DNA from: Virgibacillus litoralis | GTDB taxonomy: Bacteria > Bacillota > Bacilli > Bacillales > Amphibacillaceae | Assembly (NCBI RefSeq): GCF_017873675.1 | Contig: NZ_JAGGKK010000002.1 | Location: 1-64,000, forward strand | Length of the DNA stretch: 64,000 nucleotides | Direction: 5' to 3' | Shown here: positions 46,487-55,618 of the stretch, in pieces | Layout: every line of letters begins with the position of its first letter | Position numbering within the stretch: position 1 is the first letter of the stretch | The notes under the pieces: generated by a model | Told to the model about the DNA's origin: nothing | Seen by the model: only the letters and a program-made list of their open reading frames with translations | Database searches by the model: none | Made by a program: the position numbers and the translations under genes

Positions 46487-48766
46487 CTATGGAAAATAGG
46501 TGAAAAACGTTCCATCATCGTCTTTAAAATAATATTGTATTGCACCGTGCTTATCGGTTCTGAGTAATACCACGTTTTGCTCTTCAAGTGTTGTGATTAC
46601 TTCATTGTGCGGATGTCCATAACTGTTATTCAAACCAACAGATATTAGTGCATATGCAGGTATAATTTGTTTAAGAAAATCTTTACCGGTTGAGGAATTA
46701 CTGCCATGATGCGCAACCTTTAATACGTCAACTTTTAAGTTAGGATATAAAGATATGATTTCTTTTTCTGTTTCCTTTCCAATGTCACCTGTGAAAAGCC
46801 ATGACTTTCCTCCAAGAATTGTATATAATACAAGTGAATTTTCGTTCGAATTCTGTTTATCCTGATTTGGTGAAAGCACATAAAAAGACTGTCCCCCAAC
46901 CATTATTTCTTTATCTGTTTCAAATCGTTCAACTCGAGTTTCTGCTTTAACTAATAGACGGGATAATTGTTCATCAAATTCATAGTACTCACTAACAATT
47001 ACCTTATTCACCTCAACATTATCTAACATAAACGGTAAGCTACCCATATGGTCACTATCTTCATGTGAAATAAATAGTGCATCTAATTCCCGAATACCTC
47101 TGGAGAGTAAGTATGGTTTTATAATTTGCTTATAAACACCTGGAGTATACCGACCATCTTCAAAAGACATTCTTGCTCCTGCATCGATTAAAATTACACC
47201 TTTTCGGTAGGGAAGTTCAACAACCATCGCATCTCCCTGGCCTATATCAAGCATCGTTACAGATCCAACCGGAGAAAAGTACGGTCTTAGAGCAATAGCC
47301 ATGATTACCATAGTCAGGAAACACCCATATATAAAAGATTGTTTTAACTTTGCAAGTTCCAGTTTTTTCAGAAATATAAGCAAAATCGAGTAATACACTA
47401 TTGTACTACCAAGTGAGAACGATCCTATAACCCATGGATAGTATGAAATTTGATCAATAAAATAAATAAACGATATGAAATGTTCATGTATCCAGTTAAA
47501 AAGTGTTTCAATGTATGGTATGAGGGTTCCCGCAAATAGAGAGAGTGGTAGCAGCAGGAACATAAGCGGAATTACAAAGAACGAAAAATAAGGAACAACT
47601 ATGACATTTAATAAAATGGAAAGTGGCTGAAAAGTGGAAAAATATAATAATTGAAGTGGTAAAATTACCATCTGGGAAAGAAAACTTATTTTAAGAATCG
47701 AAAAGAAAGATACATTTGTTTGCGCTAACCACCTTTTTGACAGAAGAAGCCCCATCGTGACGCTGAAAGATAATTGAAATCCAATACTATAGATAATATA
47801 TTTATCCAGAAAAATCAGCATGATAAATACCATACTGAGTACATCAGTTACACTGAATTTATACTGCACTTTATTTATGAACAGAAATAGTAATACCATT
47901 GAACTTGCGCGCCATACTGACGGCTCTCCACCAGCGATTAAAGCGTACAATGGTAAGAAGAATATTACCACCCACTGTGCTTTTTCCCTTGTCAGGATAT
48001 TAAGCCTGATAAGCAGGAAATATAGTAATCCAACAATCAATCCAACGTGAAGCCCGGATATGGCTAACAAATGCGAAAGATTCCACCGCTGAAACAAGTC
48101 TACAGTATCTTCAGGCATCTGGGAATCATCTCCTAATACGAGAGCATTTAACCATACAGCTGTCTGTGGACTAAGCTTATCTAATGTATAATTTATTAAA
48201 CTTGTGCGGATTGTGTGGATTTTATTTAAAGTTGATGAACCACTGCAGTCAAGACTTTCCAATGAGTTAATTACCACTTCATGTGTAATCCCTTTTGACA
48301 GCAAATAATGCTGATAATCAAATTGACCTGGATTCCTGCTTTGACTTGGCAATTCTGGAGTACCCTCAATATTACAGGTGGCACCAAATTTTAAACTATG
48401 TTTTATCTCCTGCTTATTTTTATAGTAAACAATAAGTAATTTTTTGTTTGAAGTATACTCTTTTAATTCGAAATCAATTTTTGAAGATGATTCATTAATG
48501 GGGCTTACTATCCGACCTGCTAAGTCAGTTTCATGTGCTGTATTGGTTTCTTCTGTATGGAGGATTGTTTCTAGATTGGGGATATAAAAGTAGAAAAAGA
48601 TGGAAAGGGCTATAGAAGTAAAAGTAATTAACTTCCCTAGCCGTCTATCATAGTACAAAACAAGCAGCCATATAAAAAATACCAGTATAAACCAATTGCT
48701 ATGGTAGATGATGGATAACGCACTGCTGACAATTCCTAATGCCGGAACATACCAATATCCTTTCAT
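46487..48766 (-). CDS. comEC: DNA uptake channel ComEC
   Basis: A 759-residue polytopic membrane protein. The N-terminal part has two to three helices and an OB-like soluble domain (about 80-190). The competence domain spans about 200-490 with the signature L-L-A-I-S-G-L-H-V-G-L. The C-terminal part is a metallo-beta-lactamase domain (about 510-750) with F-I-S-H-E-D-S-D-H-M-G and V-A-H-H-G-S. It is the channel for single-stranded DNA in transformation. Last gene of the comEA-comEB-comEC cluster. Confidence 0.95.
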   Translation of the reverse strand: MKGYWYVPALGIVSSALSIIYHSNWFILVFFIWLLVLYYDRRLGKLITFTSIALSIFFYFYIPNLETILHTEETNTAHETDLAGRIVSPINESSSKIDFELKEYTSNKKLLIVYYKNKQEIKHSLKFGATCNIEGTPELPSQSRNPGQFDYQHYLLSKGITHEVVINSLESLDCSGSSTLNKIHTIRTSLINYTLDKLSPQTAVWLNALVLGDDSQMPEDTVDLFQRWNLSHLLAISGLHVGLIVGLLYFLLIRLNILTREKAQWVVIFFLPLYALIAGGEPSVWRASSMVLLFLFINKVQYKFSVTDVLSMVFIMLIFLDKYIIYSIGFQLSFSVTMGLLLSKRWLAQTNVSFFSILKISFLSQMVILPLQLLYFSTFQPLSILLNVIVVPYFSFFVIPLMFLLLPLSLFAGTLIPYIETLFNWIHEHFISFIYFIDQISYYPWVIGSFSLGSTIVYYSILLIFLKKLELAKLKQSFIYGCFLTMVIMAIALRPYFSPVGSVTMLDIGQGDAMVVELPYRKGVILIDAGARMSFEDGRYTPGVYKQIIKPYLLSRGIRELDALFISHEDSDHMGSLPFMLDNVEVNKVIVSEYYEFDEQLSRLLVKAETRVERFETDKEIMVGGQSFYVLSPNQDKQNSNENSLVLYTILGGKSWLFTGDIGKETEKEIISLYPNLKVDVLKVAHHGSNSSTGKDFLKQIIPAYALISVGLNNSYGHPHNEVITTLEEQNVVLLRTDKHGAIQYYFKDDDGTFFTYFP

Positions 48767-48775
48767 GTCTGGTCC

Positions 48776-49339
48776 CTATAAATCAAATAAATTATCAGCT
48801 TCTATTTTTAACGCATCATACTTTTGCTTGTTGTTCGTTTGTGATTTAAGTTCTTGAAGCAGATTATTTATGTATGCTTCTTTTTCCTGATATTGCGTAT
48901 CCACAGCTAAATATGTCAATTCTACCTTATTGGTTTGCACCCCAGCATCCTCAAAAAGCTCAATAGCATATGGATGGTTTTTATAATCTTCAGCATAATA
49001 TACGGTTTTAATCCCACTTTGGATAATCTGTTTGCAGCACTGCAAGCATGGAAAGTGTGTTACGTACATCTCAGCACCTTCTGTTGGAACTCCAAATTTG
49101 GCACATTGTAATAACGCATTAGCTTCCGCATGTACTGTACGTACACAATGACCATCTATTACATAACAACCTTCATCAATACAATGAACACTTCCGGAAA
49201 CACTTCCATTGTAACCACCTGCTATAATTCGCTTTTCGCGTACAATTGTTGCACCAACCATAAGCCTAGTACATGTACTTCTAAGTGCCAATAAGTGACT
49301 TTGTGCCATATAATATTGATCCCAAGTTATCCTTTCCAT
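48776..49339 (-). CDS. comEB: ComEB, deoxycytidylate deaminase family
   Basis: A 187-residue zinc deaminase. Catalytic motif V-H-A-E-A-N-A (His70, Glu72) and zinc ligands in P-C-L-Q-C (Cys98, Cys101). A dCMP-deaminase fold with an N-terminal W-D-Q-Y-Y-M-A-Q typical of ComEB. It would convert dCMP to dUMP; in B. subtilis it also affects polar localisation of competence proteins. It lies 10 bases upstream of comEC. Confidence 0.94.
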   Translation of the reverse strand: MERITWDQYYMAQSHLLALRSTCTRLMVGATIVREKRIIAGGYNGSVSGSVHCIDEGCYVIDGHCVRTVHAEANALLQCAKFGVPTEGAEMYVTHFPCLQCCKQIIQSGIKTVYYAEDYKNHPYAIELFEDAGVQTNKVELTYLAVDTQYQEKEAYINNLLQELKSQTNNKQKYDALKIEADNLFDL

Positions 49340-49406
49340 TGTTAAACCACCTTTATGTCATATTATTTTATAGTTTACAATTTCTCTATTATTTTGGTCA
49401 ACAAAC

Positions 49407-49988
49407 CTATGGAATTTGTACATCATCCTTCAGATTTTCAAGTGTTTTCTCGCCAATCCCTGAAACCAGTAGCAGGTCATCAATTTTTTTAAAAAATCCA
49501 TTTTCTTCGCGGTACTGCAAAATGGCCTGTGCCTTCGATGGCCCTATTCCATTTAAACCCTCGATTTCTGCTTTGGTAGCATAATTTATCCTTACCTTGT
49601 CGTTTCCACTCACATTCGGTTCGTTCCCTGCCGAGGTTTCCCCTATTTTGGGAATAACGATAATCATTTCATCTTGAACTTTTTGAGCAAGATTAACCAT
49701 TGTCTGATCTGCACTTTTGGTAAAGCCACCGGCTATTTTAATTACGTCATCAACACGAGATTTTGAATCCATTTCATAAACTCCCGGCTGTAGAACTTCA
49801 CCTTTTACATCAATAATAACTGTTGGAGGCTGGTCAGGAATTTCTTCTTTCAATATATTGGTTGAGGTAGATGCAGAATTTAATTGGGTTGCTTTTTCAT
49901 CAATTTCATCATTATTTAATAATAAAAAACCACTAATGGCTATAACAATGACAATCAAGAAAATATTTTTTCTGAGGAGTTCAAGCAA
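49407..49988 (-). CDS. comEA: DNA receptor ComEA
   Basis: TTG start at 49988 with GGAAGTGA upstream; 193 residues. One membrane anchor (about 9-25), a linker, an SLBB domain (about 55-105: V-D-V-K-G-E-V-x-x-P-G-V-Y), and a C-terminal helix-hairpin-helix domain (130-193: I-N-Y-A-T-K-A-E-I-E-G-L-N-G-I-G). It binds incoming double-stranded DNA at the cell surface. The divergent comER gene of B. subtilis is not present here. Confidence 0.94.
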   Translation of the reverse strand: MLELLRKNIFLIVIVIAISGFLLLNNDEIDEKATQLNSASTSTNILKEEIPDQPPTVIIDVKGEVLQPGVYEMDSKSRVDDVIKIAGGFTKSADQTMVNLAQKVQDEMIIVIPKIGETSAGNEPNVSGNDKVRINYATKAEIEGLNGIGPSKAQAILQYREENGFFKKIDDLLLVSGIGEKTLENLKDDVQIP

Positions 49989-50080
49989 TTTGAAGTCACT
50001 TCCTTTGAGGTTTAATAGAGGGTATTTGAAGGGTCTATAATTATCTATTCGACATTCTTTTTAATAATCCTCTTTCAAAA

Positions 50081-50111
50081 TTAAACGATCGGAAATTATT
50101 TCTCCGACCGT
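50081..50111 (-). terminator. terminator overlapping the 3' end of yqeM
   Basis: AAACGATCGGA (50081-50091) pairs with TCCGACCGTTT (50101-50111), with one G-U pair on the minus strand. The upstream arm is formed by the last sense codons of yqeM (K-R-S-E) and the stop TAA lies in the loop. Confidence 0.8.
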
Positions 50112-50863
50112 TTTTCAGCTACTATAAAGATTCTCTCGGATTCTGCATTAATATTTTCATTTATTAACGAAAAGTCACCAGATAAATGCTTTATTTTAAA
50201 GCCGGTCTTTTTTAATAAATGGGAATAAAAATCAACTGAATATGTACGTTGATGGTGATATTCATCAAATCGGGAATACTTCTTTTGATCAGCTACAAAG
50301 AATGTTAAGTCGTGATACATTTCTCCTTGTTCTTCTCCCTCCGAACAAAACCAGATATATGAAACATCATCATTTACTTCGCCAAAAGTCTGATTTACCA
50401 TGTTATGCTCAACGTGAAAAAGGGAGTGAACATCAAAAATAAACAGTCCACCTATCTTCAATGAATCTGCTGCGTTTTGAAAAACAGTTTGCAGCTCGTC
50501 CTCTTGCGTTATATAATTAATTACATCACAGTAACTTACTGCTACATCCTGATTTATAACTCCATTTAAATTAATTAAATTCTGGTGAATCCACTGTATA
50601 TTAAGCCTTTCGGTGCTTGCGCGCTGTTCAGCATAGCTCAGCATATCACTAGAGTAATCAACACCTGTCATACGATATCCTTCACGAGCCAACCTCGTAG
50701 TAATCTGGCCTGTGCCACAGCCTAAGTCAACTATTTTTTCGACTGATTTCCCTAATTGACTGATAATATTAATTGTAAATGATTGCCACTGGTCATATGG
50801 AGCGTCATTCATTAACCGGTCGTATATGGTTGACATTTGTTGATAACTCATAGGATTATCCAT
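50096..50863 (-). CDS. yqeM: class I SAM-dependent methyltransferase YqeM
   Basis: A 255-residue protein with motif I V-D-L-G-C-G-T-G-Q-I-T and V-D-Y-S-S-D-M-L. It is the uncharacterised YqeM methyltransferase of the comE/yqeK cluster. Substrate unknown. ATG overlaps the rsfS stop by one base (TAATG), showing coupling. Last gene of the yqeH operon on this strand; its terminator starts inside its own coding end. Confidence 0.88.
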   Translation of the reverse strand: MDNPMSYQQMSTIYDRLMNDAPYDQWQSFTINIISQLGKSVEKIVDLGCGTGQITTRLAREGYRMTGVDYSSDMLSYAEQRASTERLNIQWIHQNLINLNGVINQDVAVSYCDVINYITQEDELQTVFQNAADSLKIGGLFIFDVHSLFHVEHNMVNQTFGEVNDDVSYIWFCSEGEEQGEMYHDLTFFVADQKKYSRFDEYHHQRTYSVDFYSHLLKKTGFKIKHLSGDFSLINENINAESERIFIVAEKRSEK

Positions 50864-51213
50864 TATTGTCCAACACTTAATTCAACTTTTGATGCGTCGC
50901 CCCATAATCGTTCTAAATTATAATATGAGCGCTCTTCCTTATGGAAAACGTGACATACAATATCACCTAAATCGACTAAAATCCAGCGAGCCTGTTCATA
51001 GCCTTCCAGACGGTTAATTATAATATCTTCTTCTTCCATAGAATCTTTTATCGACCTCGCAATCGCTTGAACCTGACGTTCATTACTTCCATGACAAATT
51101 AGAAAGTAGTCCGTCATTAACGATACATCCTGCATATCCAAAGCAACAATATCTTCCGCTCGTTTATCATCACATGCATTTGCAATTAGTTGAATAATTT
51201 CTTTGTTATCCAT
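50863..51213 (-). CDS. rsfS: ribosomal silencing factor RsfS
   Basis: A 116-residue protein with the conserved D-Y-F-L-I-C-H-G and E-G-Y-E-Q-A-R-W-I-L-V-D-L-G-D-I-V-C-H-V-F blocks. RsfS binds L14 on the 50S subunit and blocks subunit joining during starvation. It lies five bases after yqeK and overlaps yqeM. Confidence 0.95.
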   Translation of the reverse strand: MDNKEIIQLIANACDDKRAEDIVALDMQDVSLMTDYFLICHGSNERQVQAIARSIKDSMEEEDIIINRLEGYEQARWILVDLGDIVCHVFHKEERSYYNLERLWGDASKVELSVGQ

Positions 51214-51217
51214 TAAT

Positions 51218-51790
51218 TTAATTACCTCCGTTTAATCGTCTTGTTAAATCATTATATGCATAAAAGGTGTCAGGATAAACACAAACATGTTTACTAACCA
51301 GGAATTGAATTGTATTCCGTAACGCCATCCAAGTAGCACGATACAAATCTACTTCAGCCATTTCCCGAACCTCTTCTACACCTGGAAATGACCGTCCAGG
51401 CTCAATATAATCAGCTGTAAAGATGATCATATCCATCTTACTCATATCTGCCTTACCTGTTGTATGATAGTGAATTGCACTATGGATACCAGTATCAGAT
51501 ATACCAAATTCACGAGCTATTATTATTGAAGCTACTGGTCCATGCCATAATTCATGATGGTGTTCGAGTAAATCCTGTGGCAACTCACCTTCTTTAATCA
51601 CCTGTTTCATATACTCCAATGAAAAATATTTGGCATAGTCGTGAAAAATGGCAGCCAGCTCCACTTTATCGACAGGTTCGCTGTACAACTTCGCTAATTT
51701 TACCGCAGTTTCAGCTACACGTAACGTGTGTTCAAACCTCTCCGTTTTCAGATAAGGTTTCACAAGACTAATCGCTTCCTCTTTTTTCAT
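51218..51790 (-). CDS. yqeK: HD-domain Ap4A hydrolase YqeK
   Basis: A 190-residue HD protein: R-F-E-H-T-L-R-V, A-I-F-H-D-Y-A-K, H-H-x5-H-G-P-V-A and A-D-Y-I-E-P-G-R. YqeK proteins hydrolyse diadenosine tetraphosphate to ADP with an iron-dependent HD site. Its start overlaps the 3' end of nadD by 23 bases, the usual coupling. Confidence 0.93.
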   Translation of the reverse strand: MKKEEAISLVKPYLKTERFEHTLRVAETAVKLAKLYSEPVDKVELAAIFHDYAKYFSLEYMKQVIKEGELPQDLLEHHHELWHGPVASIIIAREFGISDTGIHSAIHYHTTGKADMSKMDMIIFTADYIEPGRSFPGVEEVREMAEVDLYRATWMALRNTIQFLVSKHVCVYPDTFYAYNDLTRRLNGGN

Positions 51791-52346
51791 ACAATTGCTT
51801 CTCCTTTATATAGGTTTCAACCGAATCCGGCAGCCTATATCTAACTGATACATTATTGGTTAATCGCTCTTTTATATTAGTTGAAGATATCTCAATGAGA
51901 GGGATATCCACTTCTATAATTGGATATTCACTGTTTAATTTATATCCTTGGCGTTTGACACCAACAAATTTAACCATGGTTAATAAATCATCTATATTTC
52001 TCCAATTTGGTAAATACTCTACCATATCCGCACCAATAATAAAATGAAATACAACGTTAGGGTTATCTTTAGTCAATAATTTCATTGTATCAAACGTAAA
52101 AGACTTGCCTAAACGATCTACTTCAATCGTGTTTAATTTAAAATTCGGGTTACTATCGATTGCTCTTTTCACCATTTCAACCCGATGCATTGCCCCAATG
52201 AAAGCCTTCTCTTTGTGTGGCGGCTCTTGTGAAGGAATAAACCAGACTTCATCAAGCTTCAATGCAACTCGCACTTCTTCAGCTATTATCAAATGACCGA
52301 GATGTGGCGGATCGAATGTACCGCCCAATATACCTATATATTTCAT
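51768..52346 (-). CDS. nadD: nicotinate-nucleotide adenylyltransferase
   Basis: A 192-residue nucleotidyltransferase: G-G-T-F-D-P-P-H-L-G-H at residues 8-18, W-F-I-P-S-Q-E-P-P-H-K, and I-S-S-T-N-I-K-E-R (the I-S-S-T-x-I-R motif). It joins nicotinate mononucleotide and ATP in NAD synthesis. Coupled to yqeK. Confidence 0.96.
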   Translation of the reverse strand: MKYIGILGGTFDPPHLGHLIIAEEVRVALKLDEVWFIPSQEPPHKEKAFIGAMHRVEMVKRAIDSNPNFKLNTIEVDRLGKSFTFDTMKLLTKDNPNVVFHFIIGADMVEYLPNWRNIDDLLTMVKFVGVKRQGYKLNSEYPIIEVDIPLIEISSTNIKERLTNNVSVRYRLPDSVETYIKEKQLYEKRGSD

Positions 52347-52357
52347 TCCAAACTCCT

Positions 52358-52648
52358 TTAAGGTAACTGAATATGTTTATTCTCCTGAGACTCTTTGTAA
52401 AGTACAATATTATTGCCAATAATCTGAGCTACTTCCGCTTCCGCCCCAGCCGATAACTTTTCAGCAACTGTATTTTTGTCTTCCATACAGTTCTGTAAAA
52501 TACTAACTTTAATTAATTCTCTCTTTTCAAGAGCTTCACTAATTTGTTCAATCATATTGTCATTAACACCTGTTTTACCTACTTGAAATATAGGCTTTAA
52601 TTGGTTTGCTTTTGAACGCAAAAATCGTTTTTGTTTTCCTGTTAGCAT
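52358..52648 (-). CDS. yqeI: RNA-binding protein YqeI (CRM/YhbY family)
   Basis: A 96-residue protein with L-T-G-K-Q-K-R-F-L-R-S-K-A and V-G-K-T-G-V-N-D, the CRM-domain signature including the G-x-x-G-like loop. YhbY proteins bind pre-50S particles. It lies three bases after aroE. Confidence 0.94.
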   Translation of the reverse strand: MLTGKQKRFLRSKANQLKPIFQVGKTGVNDNMIEQISEALEKRELIKVSILQNCMEDKNTVAEKLSAGAEAEVAQIIGNNIVLYKESQENKHIQLP

Positions 52649-52651
52649 ACA

Positions 52652-53497
52652 TTATCTTCCTTCCAAAATAGTTTTTAGTTGCTGATCCATATTATCAATA
52701 GGTATTTTCTTATTTGTCCAAAGTTCAAATGCATATTGTGCTTGATACAACAACATCGTATGGCCATAATGAATAGACGCCCCTGTTTTCTTCGCATCCA
52801 TCAAAAATCTAGTGTTTAACGGCTGGTAAATAATATCACTTACAACACTCTTTTGATTAAGTGATTTGATTGGTATTATCGTATCTTCAGTATTTGGTTT
52901 CATCCCAACTGATGTCGTTTGAATAATTAAATTATAGCTATTAATGGATTCTTGTGCTTCATCCAGCGACAATATTGATGTCTCAACATTATTATCTCCA
53001 AGTATTGCTATTGCTTTCGCACTTGAATGTGTACGGTTTGCTATATCAATCTGCGTAAATCCTTCTGATTTCAACCCATAATAAATTCCATAAGCAGCAC
53101 CGCCGGCACCGAAAATCAGAATTCTATTTTTTTTATCGTGAAAGATTTCCGGAAAATTTTTTCTGAGGGCGATAACATACCCGATTCCATCGGTATTATA
53201 GCCTATCCATTTACCATTTTTACAAACTACTGTGTTAACCGCCCCAATTATTTCAGCATTCTTATCTAAGTCATCCAGATAATTTATTATTTGCTTTTTG
53301 TACGGAACGGTAACATTAAATCCATCTAATCCACTTTCTTTTATTCGCTCTAATTCCTGCTCAAACGTATTATCTGGACTAATTTCCATAATTGAATATG
53401 TGCCTTTCATTCCGGATTTTTCCAGAAATTGATTATGGATCCAGGGAGATAGAGAGTGTTTTATGGGGAAACCAATAAGTCCCAGCTTCATATGCAT
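52652..53497 (-). CDS. aroE: shikimate dehydrogenase
   Basis: ATG 53497 is 11 bases from AGGAGG; the second ATG, two codons on, starts K-L-G-L-I-G-F-P and is also possible. 281 residues. Substrate block H-S-L-S-P and N-V-T-V-P-Y-K with the catalytic Lys, NADP-binding G-A-G-G-A-A-Y-G, and N-R-T. It reduces 3-dehydroshikimate. It sits between yqeH and yqeI (named aroD in B. subtilis). Confidence 0.95.
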   Translation of the reverse strand: MHMKLGLIGFPIKHSLSPWIHNQFLEKSGMKGTYSIMEISPDNTFEQELERIKESGLDGFNVTVPYKKQIINYLDDLDKNAEIIGAVNTVVCKNGKWIGYNTDGIGYVIALRKNFPEIFHDKKNRILIFGAGGAAYGIYYGLKSEGFTQIDIANRTHSSAKAIAILGDNNVETSILSLDEAQESINSYNLIIQTTSVGMKPNTEDTIIPIKSLNQKSVVSDIIYQPLNTRFLMDAKKTGASIHYGHTMLLYQAQYAFELWTNKKIPIDNMDQQLKTILEGR

Positions 53498-53512
53498 ACT
53501 ATACTAGTCCTC

Positions 53513-54613
53513 CTATAAAAACGATCTTCGGATTGAAACATTAACATCCTTAGGACTGTGCGCAGCAACTGTAACGTTACCAGTTGGAATAGTTACCCAC
53601 CCTAGTCCAGGGAAAACAATGTCTGTTTGTTTATCTGTAATTCGATACGTGCTTTCAATTAACCTAGGTAATGTTTCAATTGATTTATCATCCGGCGGAG
53701 ATAAAAGACCGCCTTTATGTTCACTTAATAGCTGATCAGCCTTTTCTAACTTTGTCCGATGGATCGTTAAGTCATTAGAAAAATAACAAACAAACGACTG
53801 CCTCTCACCTTTGACAAAGTCCAAACGTGCTAAACCTCCAAAATAGAGGGTTTGTTGATCATTCAATTGGTATACCCTAGGCTTGATTTCTTTGTTTGGT
53901 GTTATTAGCTTGAGATCATTATCTGATATATAATGTGCTATTTGCTGTTTATTTACGATACCAGGTGTATCAATTATTGATGTATCGCTATCCAGAGGTA
54001 TCTCGATAAACCCTAAAGTTGTACCAGGAAAATAGGAAGTAGTTATCACATCATTTACGCCATTTGACTGCTGTATCAACCGATTTATAAAAGTGGATTT
54101 CCCAACATTTGTTGTACCAACAATATAAACATCATTTTTGTTTCGATACTTTTCAATAGCCTCAGTCAATTCTGCTAAACCATATCCTTTTACTGATGAA
54201 ATAAGGTATATACCTTCCACTTTTATACCAGCCTCATTAGCAGTGGCTTGAAGCCATTGTGTTAGTTTACGCTTGTTTGTTGATTTAGGTAACAAATCAA
54301 TCTTATTGCCAACCAATAGAACTGATTTATCGCCTATAATGCGGGGAAGACTTTTTATCATACTTCCATTTACATCAAAAATATCTATTACATGAACAAC
54401 AAGCCCTTCAGTATCCCTAATCTGGCTTACCATTGTTAAAAAGTCATCATCCGTCATGGAAACATCCTGTATTTCGTTATAATGTTTCAAGCGGAAACAT
54501 CGTTTACATAGAACAGATTCTTTATCAAGGGTCGATTTTGGTGTGTATCCGACTTCATCAGGATTAGTTGATTGTATTAGGGCTCCACAACCTTGACAGT
54601 ATATTTTCTCCAT
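53513..54613 (-). CDS. yqeH: ribosome biogenesis GTPase YqeH
   Basis: ATG 54613 (M-E-K-I-Y-C) is seven bases from GGAGG; the ATG two codons earlier is too close to it. About 366 residues. A zinc finger (C6-x2-C9 ... C36-x2-C39) precedes a circularly permuted GTPase: G4 N-K-I-D before G1 G-T-T-N-V-G-K-S-T and G3 D-T-P-G. The C-terminal region binds RNA. Needed for 30S assembly. It begins two bases past the yqeG stop. Confidence 0.96.
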   Translation of the reverse strand: MEKIYCQGCGALIQSTNPDEVGYTPKSTLDKESVLCKRCFRLKHYNEIQDVSMTDDDFLTMVSQIRDTEGLVVHVIDIFDVNGSMIKSLPRIIGDKSVLLVGNKIDLLPKSTNKRKLTQWLQATANEAGIKVEGIYLISSVKGYGLAELTEAIEKYRNKNDVYIVGTTNVGKSTFINRLIQQSNGVNDVITTSYFPGTTLGFIEIPLDSDTSIIDTPGIVNKQQIAHYISDNDLKLITPNKEIKPRVYQLNDQQTLYFGGLARLDFVKGERQSFVCYFSNDLTIHRTKLEKADQLLSEHKGGLLSPPDDKSIETLPRLIESTYRITDKQTDIVFPGLGWVTIPTGNVTVAAHSPKDVNVSIRRSFL

Positions 54614-54615
54614 TC

Positions 54616-55131
54616 TCATTCCTCCCAGCTTATCTTACCTTTTTTATTCATGTAGCTTAATATTCGTCGTTCAATTTTTCGATTGATACGAGTAATTTTT
54701 CCATCAGTTTGAACTATAGGTACAACAAGTATCGTGTGAAATCCTGCGAAATTACCACCAAGCACGTCCGTTAAAAGCTGATCTCCAATTACTACAACTT
54801 CTTCCTTTTTCAGCTTCATTTCTTTAGCCGCACTTTTAAAAGCTTGACTTAATGGCTTCCTTGCACTAAACACAAATGGTGTATCAAGTGGTTCCGAAAA
54901 TAGTTTAACGCGCTCCTGTTTATTATTCGAAATAATTGTCACTTTAATGTCTTGTTTTTTCATCTGTTCAAACCACTGAATGACTTCTGGAGTAGCATCC
55001 TTTACGTCCCAAGCCACAAGTGTATTATCCAAATCAGTAATAATTCCATTAATTCCTTTTTTTTTCAGCAAGGCTGGATGTATATCAAAAATGGTTTTCA
55101 CATGTTCATTTGGTAAAAATTTTTTAAACAA
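54616..55131 (-). CDS. yqeG: YqeG, HAD-superfamily phosphatase
   Basis: TTG start at 55131 with AGAGGTG six bases upstream; 171 residues. HAD motif I is D-L-D-N-T-L (Asp33, Asp35); motif II is I-I-S-N-N; motif IV is G-D-Q-L-L-T-D. The YqeG family includes phosphatidylglycerophosphate phosphatase-type enzymes (PGPMT1/GEP4-like), so a role in phosphatidylglycerol synthesis is possible. First gene of the yqeG-yqeH-aroE-yqeI-nadD-yqeK-rsfS-yqeM operon. Confidence 0.92.
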   Translation of the reverse strand: MFKKFLPNEHVKTIFDIHPALLKKKGINGIITDLDNTLVAWDVKDATPEVIQWFEQMKKQDIKVTIISNNKQERVKLFSEPLDTPFVFSARKPLSQAFKSAAKEMKLKKEEVVVIGDQLLTDVLGGNFAGFHTILVVPIVQTDGKITRINRKIERRILSYMNKKGKISWEE

Positions 55132-55355
55132 TTGTTACACCTCTTCATTTATGCTGCAAATGTATTGTTTTCTATGTAATTTTTCTGCCCAGGATATTAT
55201 TTCCGTAGATACAGGTGCAAATAAATATTATAACTTAATCCTATAATAACTTTCTACATTAATAAAGAAATAATCCAATCCCAAAGTGTTATTTTTATTT
55301 ATAATCATGTCATTTATGCCAAAAACCGTTCGACAATTTCTTTCAAATTTCGAGT

Positions 55356-55454
55356 TGTGGATAACTCTGTCAACAAAATCCACAGTGAAAAATCAACATT
55401 TTCGACGGATTTTTACCTTTTATACACAAGTTATCTACAAGCGATTGTAGATAA
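55356..55454. promoter_or_regulatory. DnaA-box cluster upstream of sda
   Basis: Four 9-mers match the DnaA box TTATCCACA: a perfect one on the minus strand at 55356-55364 (TGTGGATAA), TTATACACA at 55420-55428, TTATCTACA at 55431-55439, and TGTAGATAA at 55446-55454. The last two form a 10-bp palindrome with a 4-base centre. In B. subtilis DnaA binds at sda and activates it, linking replication to sporulation; the same is inferred here. The rest of the 55.13-55.62 kb gap holds a repeat copy. Confidence 0.85.
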
Positions 55455-55462
55455 CTACAACC

Positions 55463-55491
55463 TTGTTCTGCCTATCAATTCGTGGTAAATT
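55463..55491 (+). promoter_or_regulatory. candidate sda promoter
   Basis: TTGTTC (55463-55468), 17-base spacer, TAAATT (55486-55491), with extended -10 TGG. It begins nine bases after the last DnaA box, so bound DnaA could contact RNA polymerase. Moderate match to consensus. Confidence 0.5.
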
Positions 55492-55513
55492 ATTATATAA
55501 GAACAAGACATAC

Positions 55514-55591
55514 TAGATTTTGCTTCTCGCCAATGGCGAAAGCATAAGTTACACTTATGCAGTAAGAAAAGATTTATTCTTTCTTAACTGC
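55514..55591 (+). repeat. dispersed element, copy 8 (in sda leader)
   Basis: The left end is degraded (TAGATTTTGCTTCTCGCC), then AATGGCGAAAGC, AAGTTACACTTATGCAGTAA and a near-perfect right hairpin ending TTTCTTAACTGC. It lies between the candidate promoter and the sda ribosome site. Confidence 0.85.
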
Positions 55592-55618
55592 AAAAAAAGT
55601 TAGGGGAGGGCTAAATTT

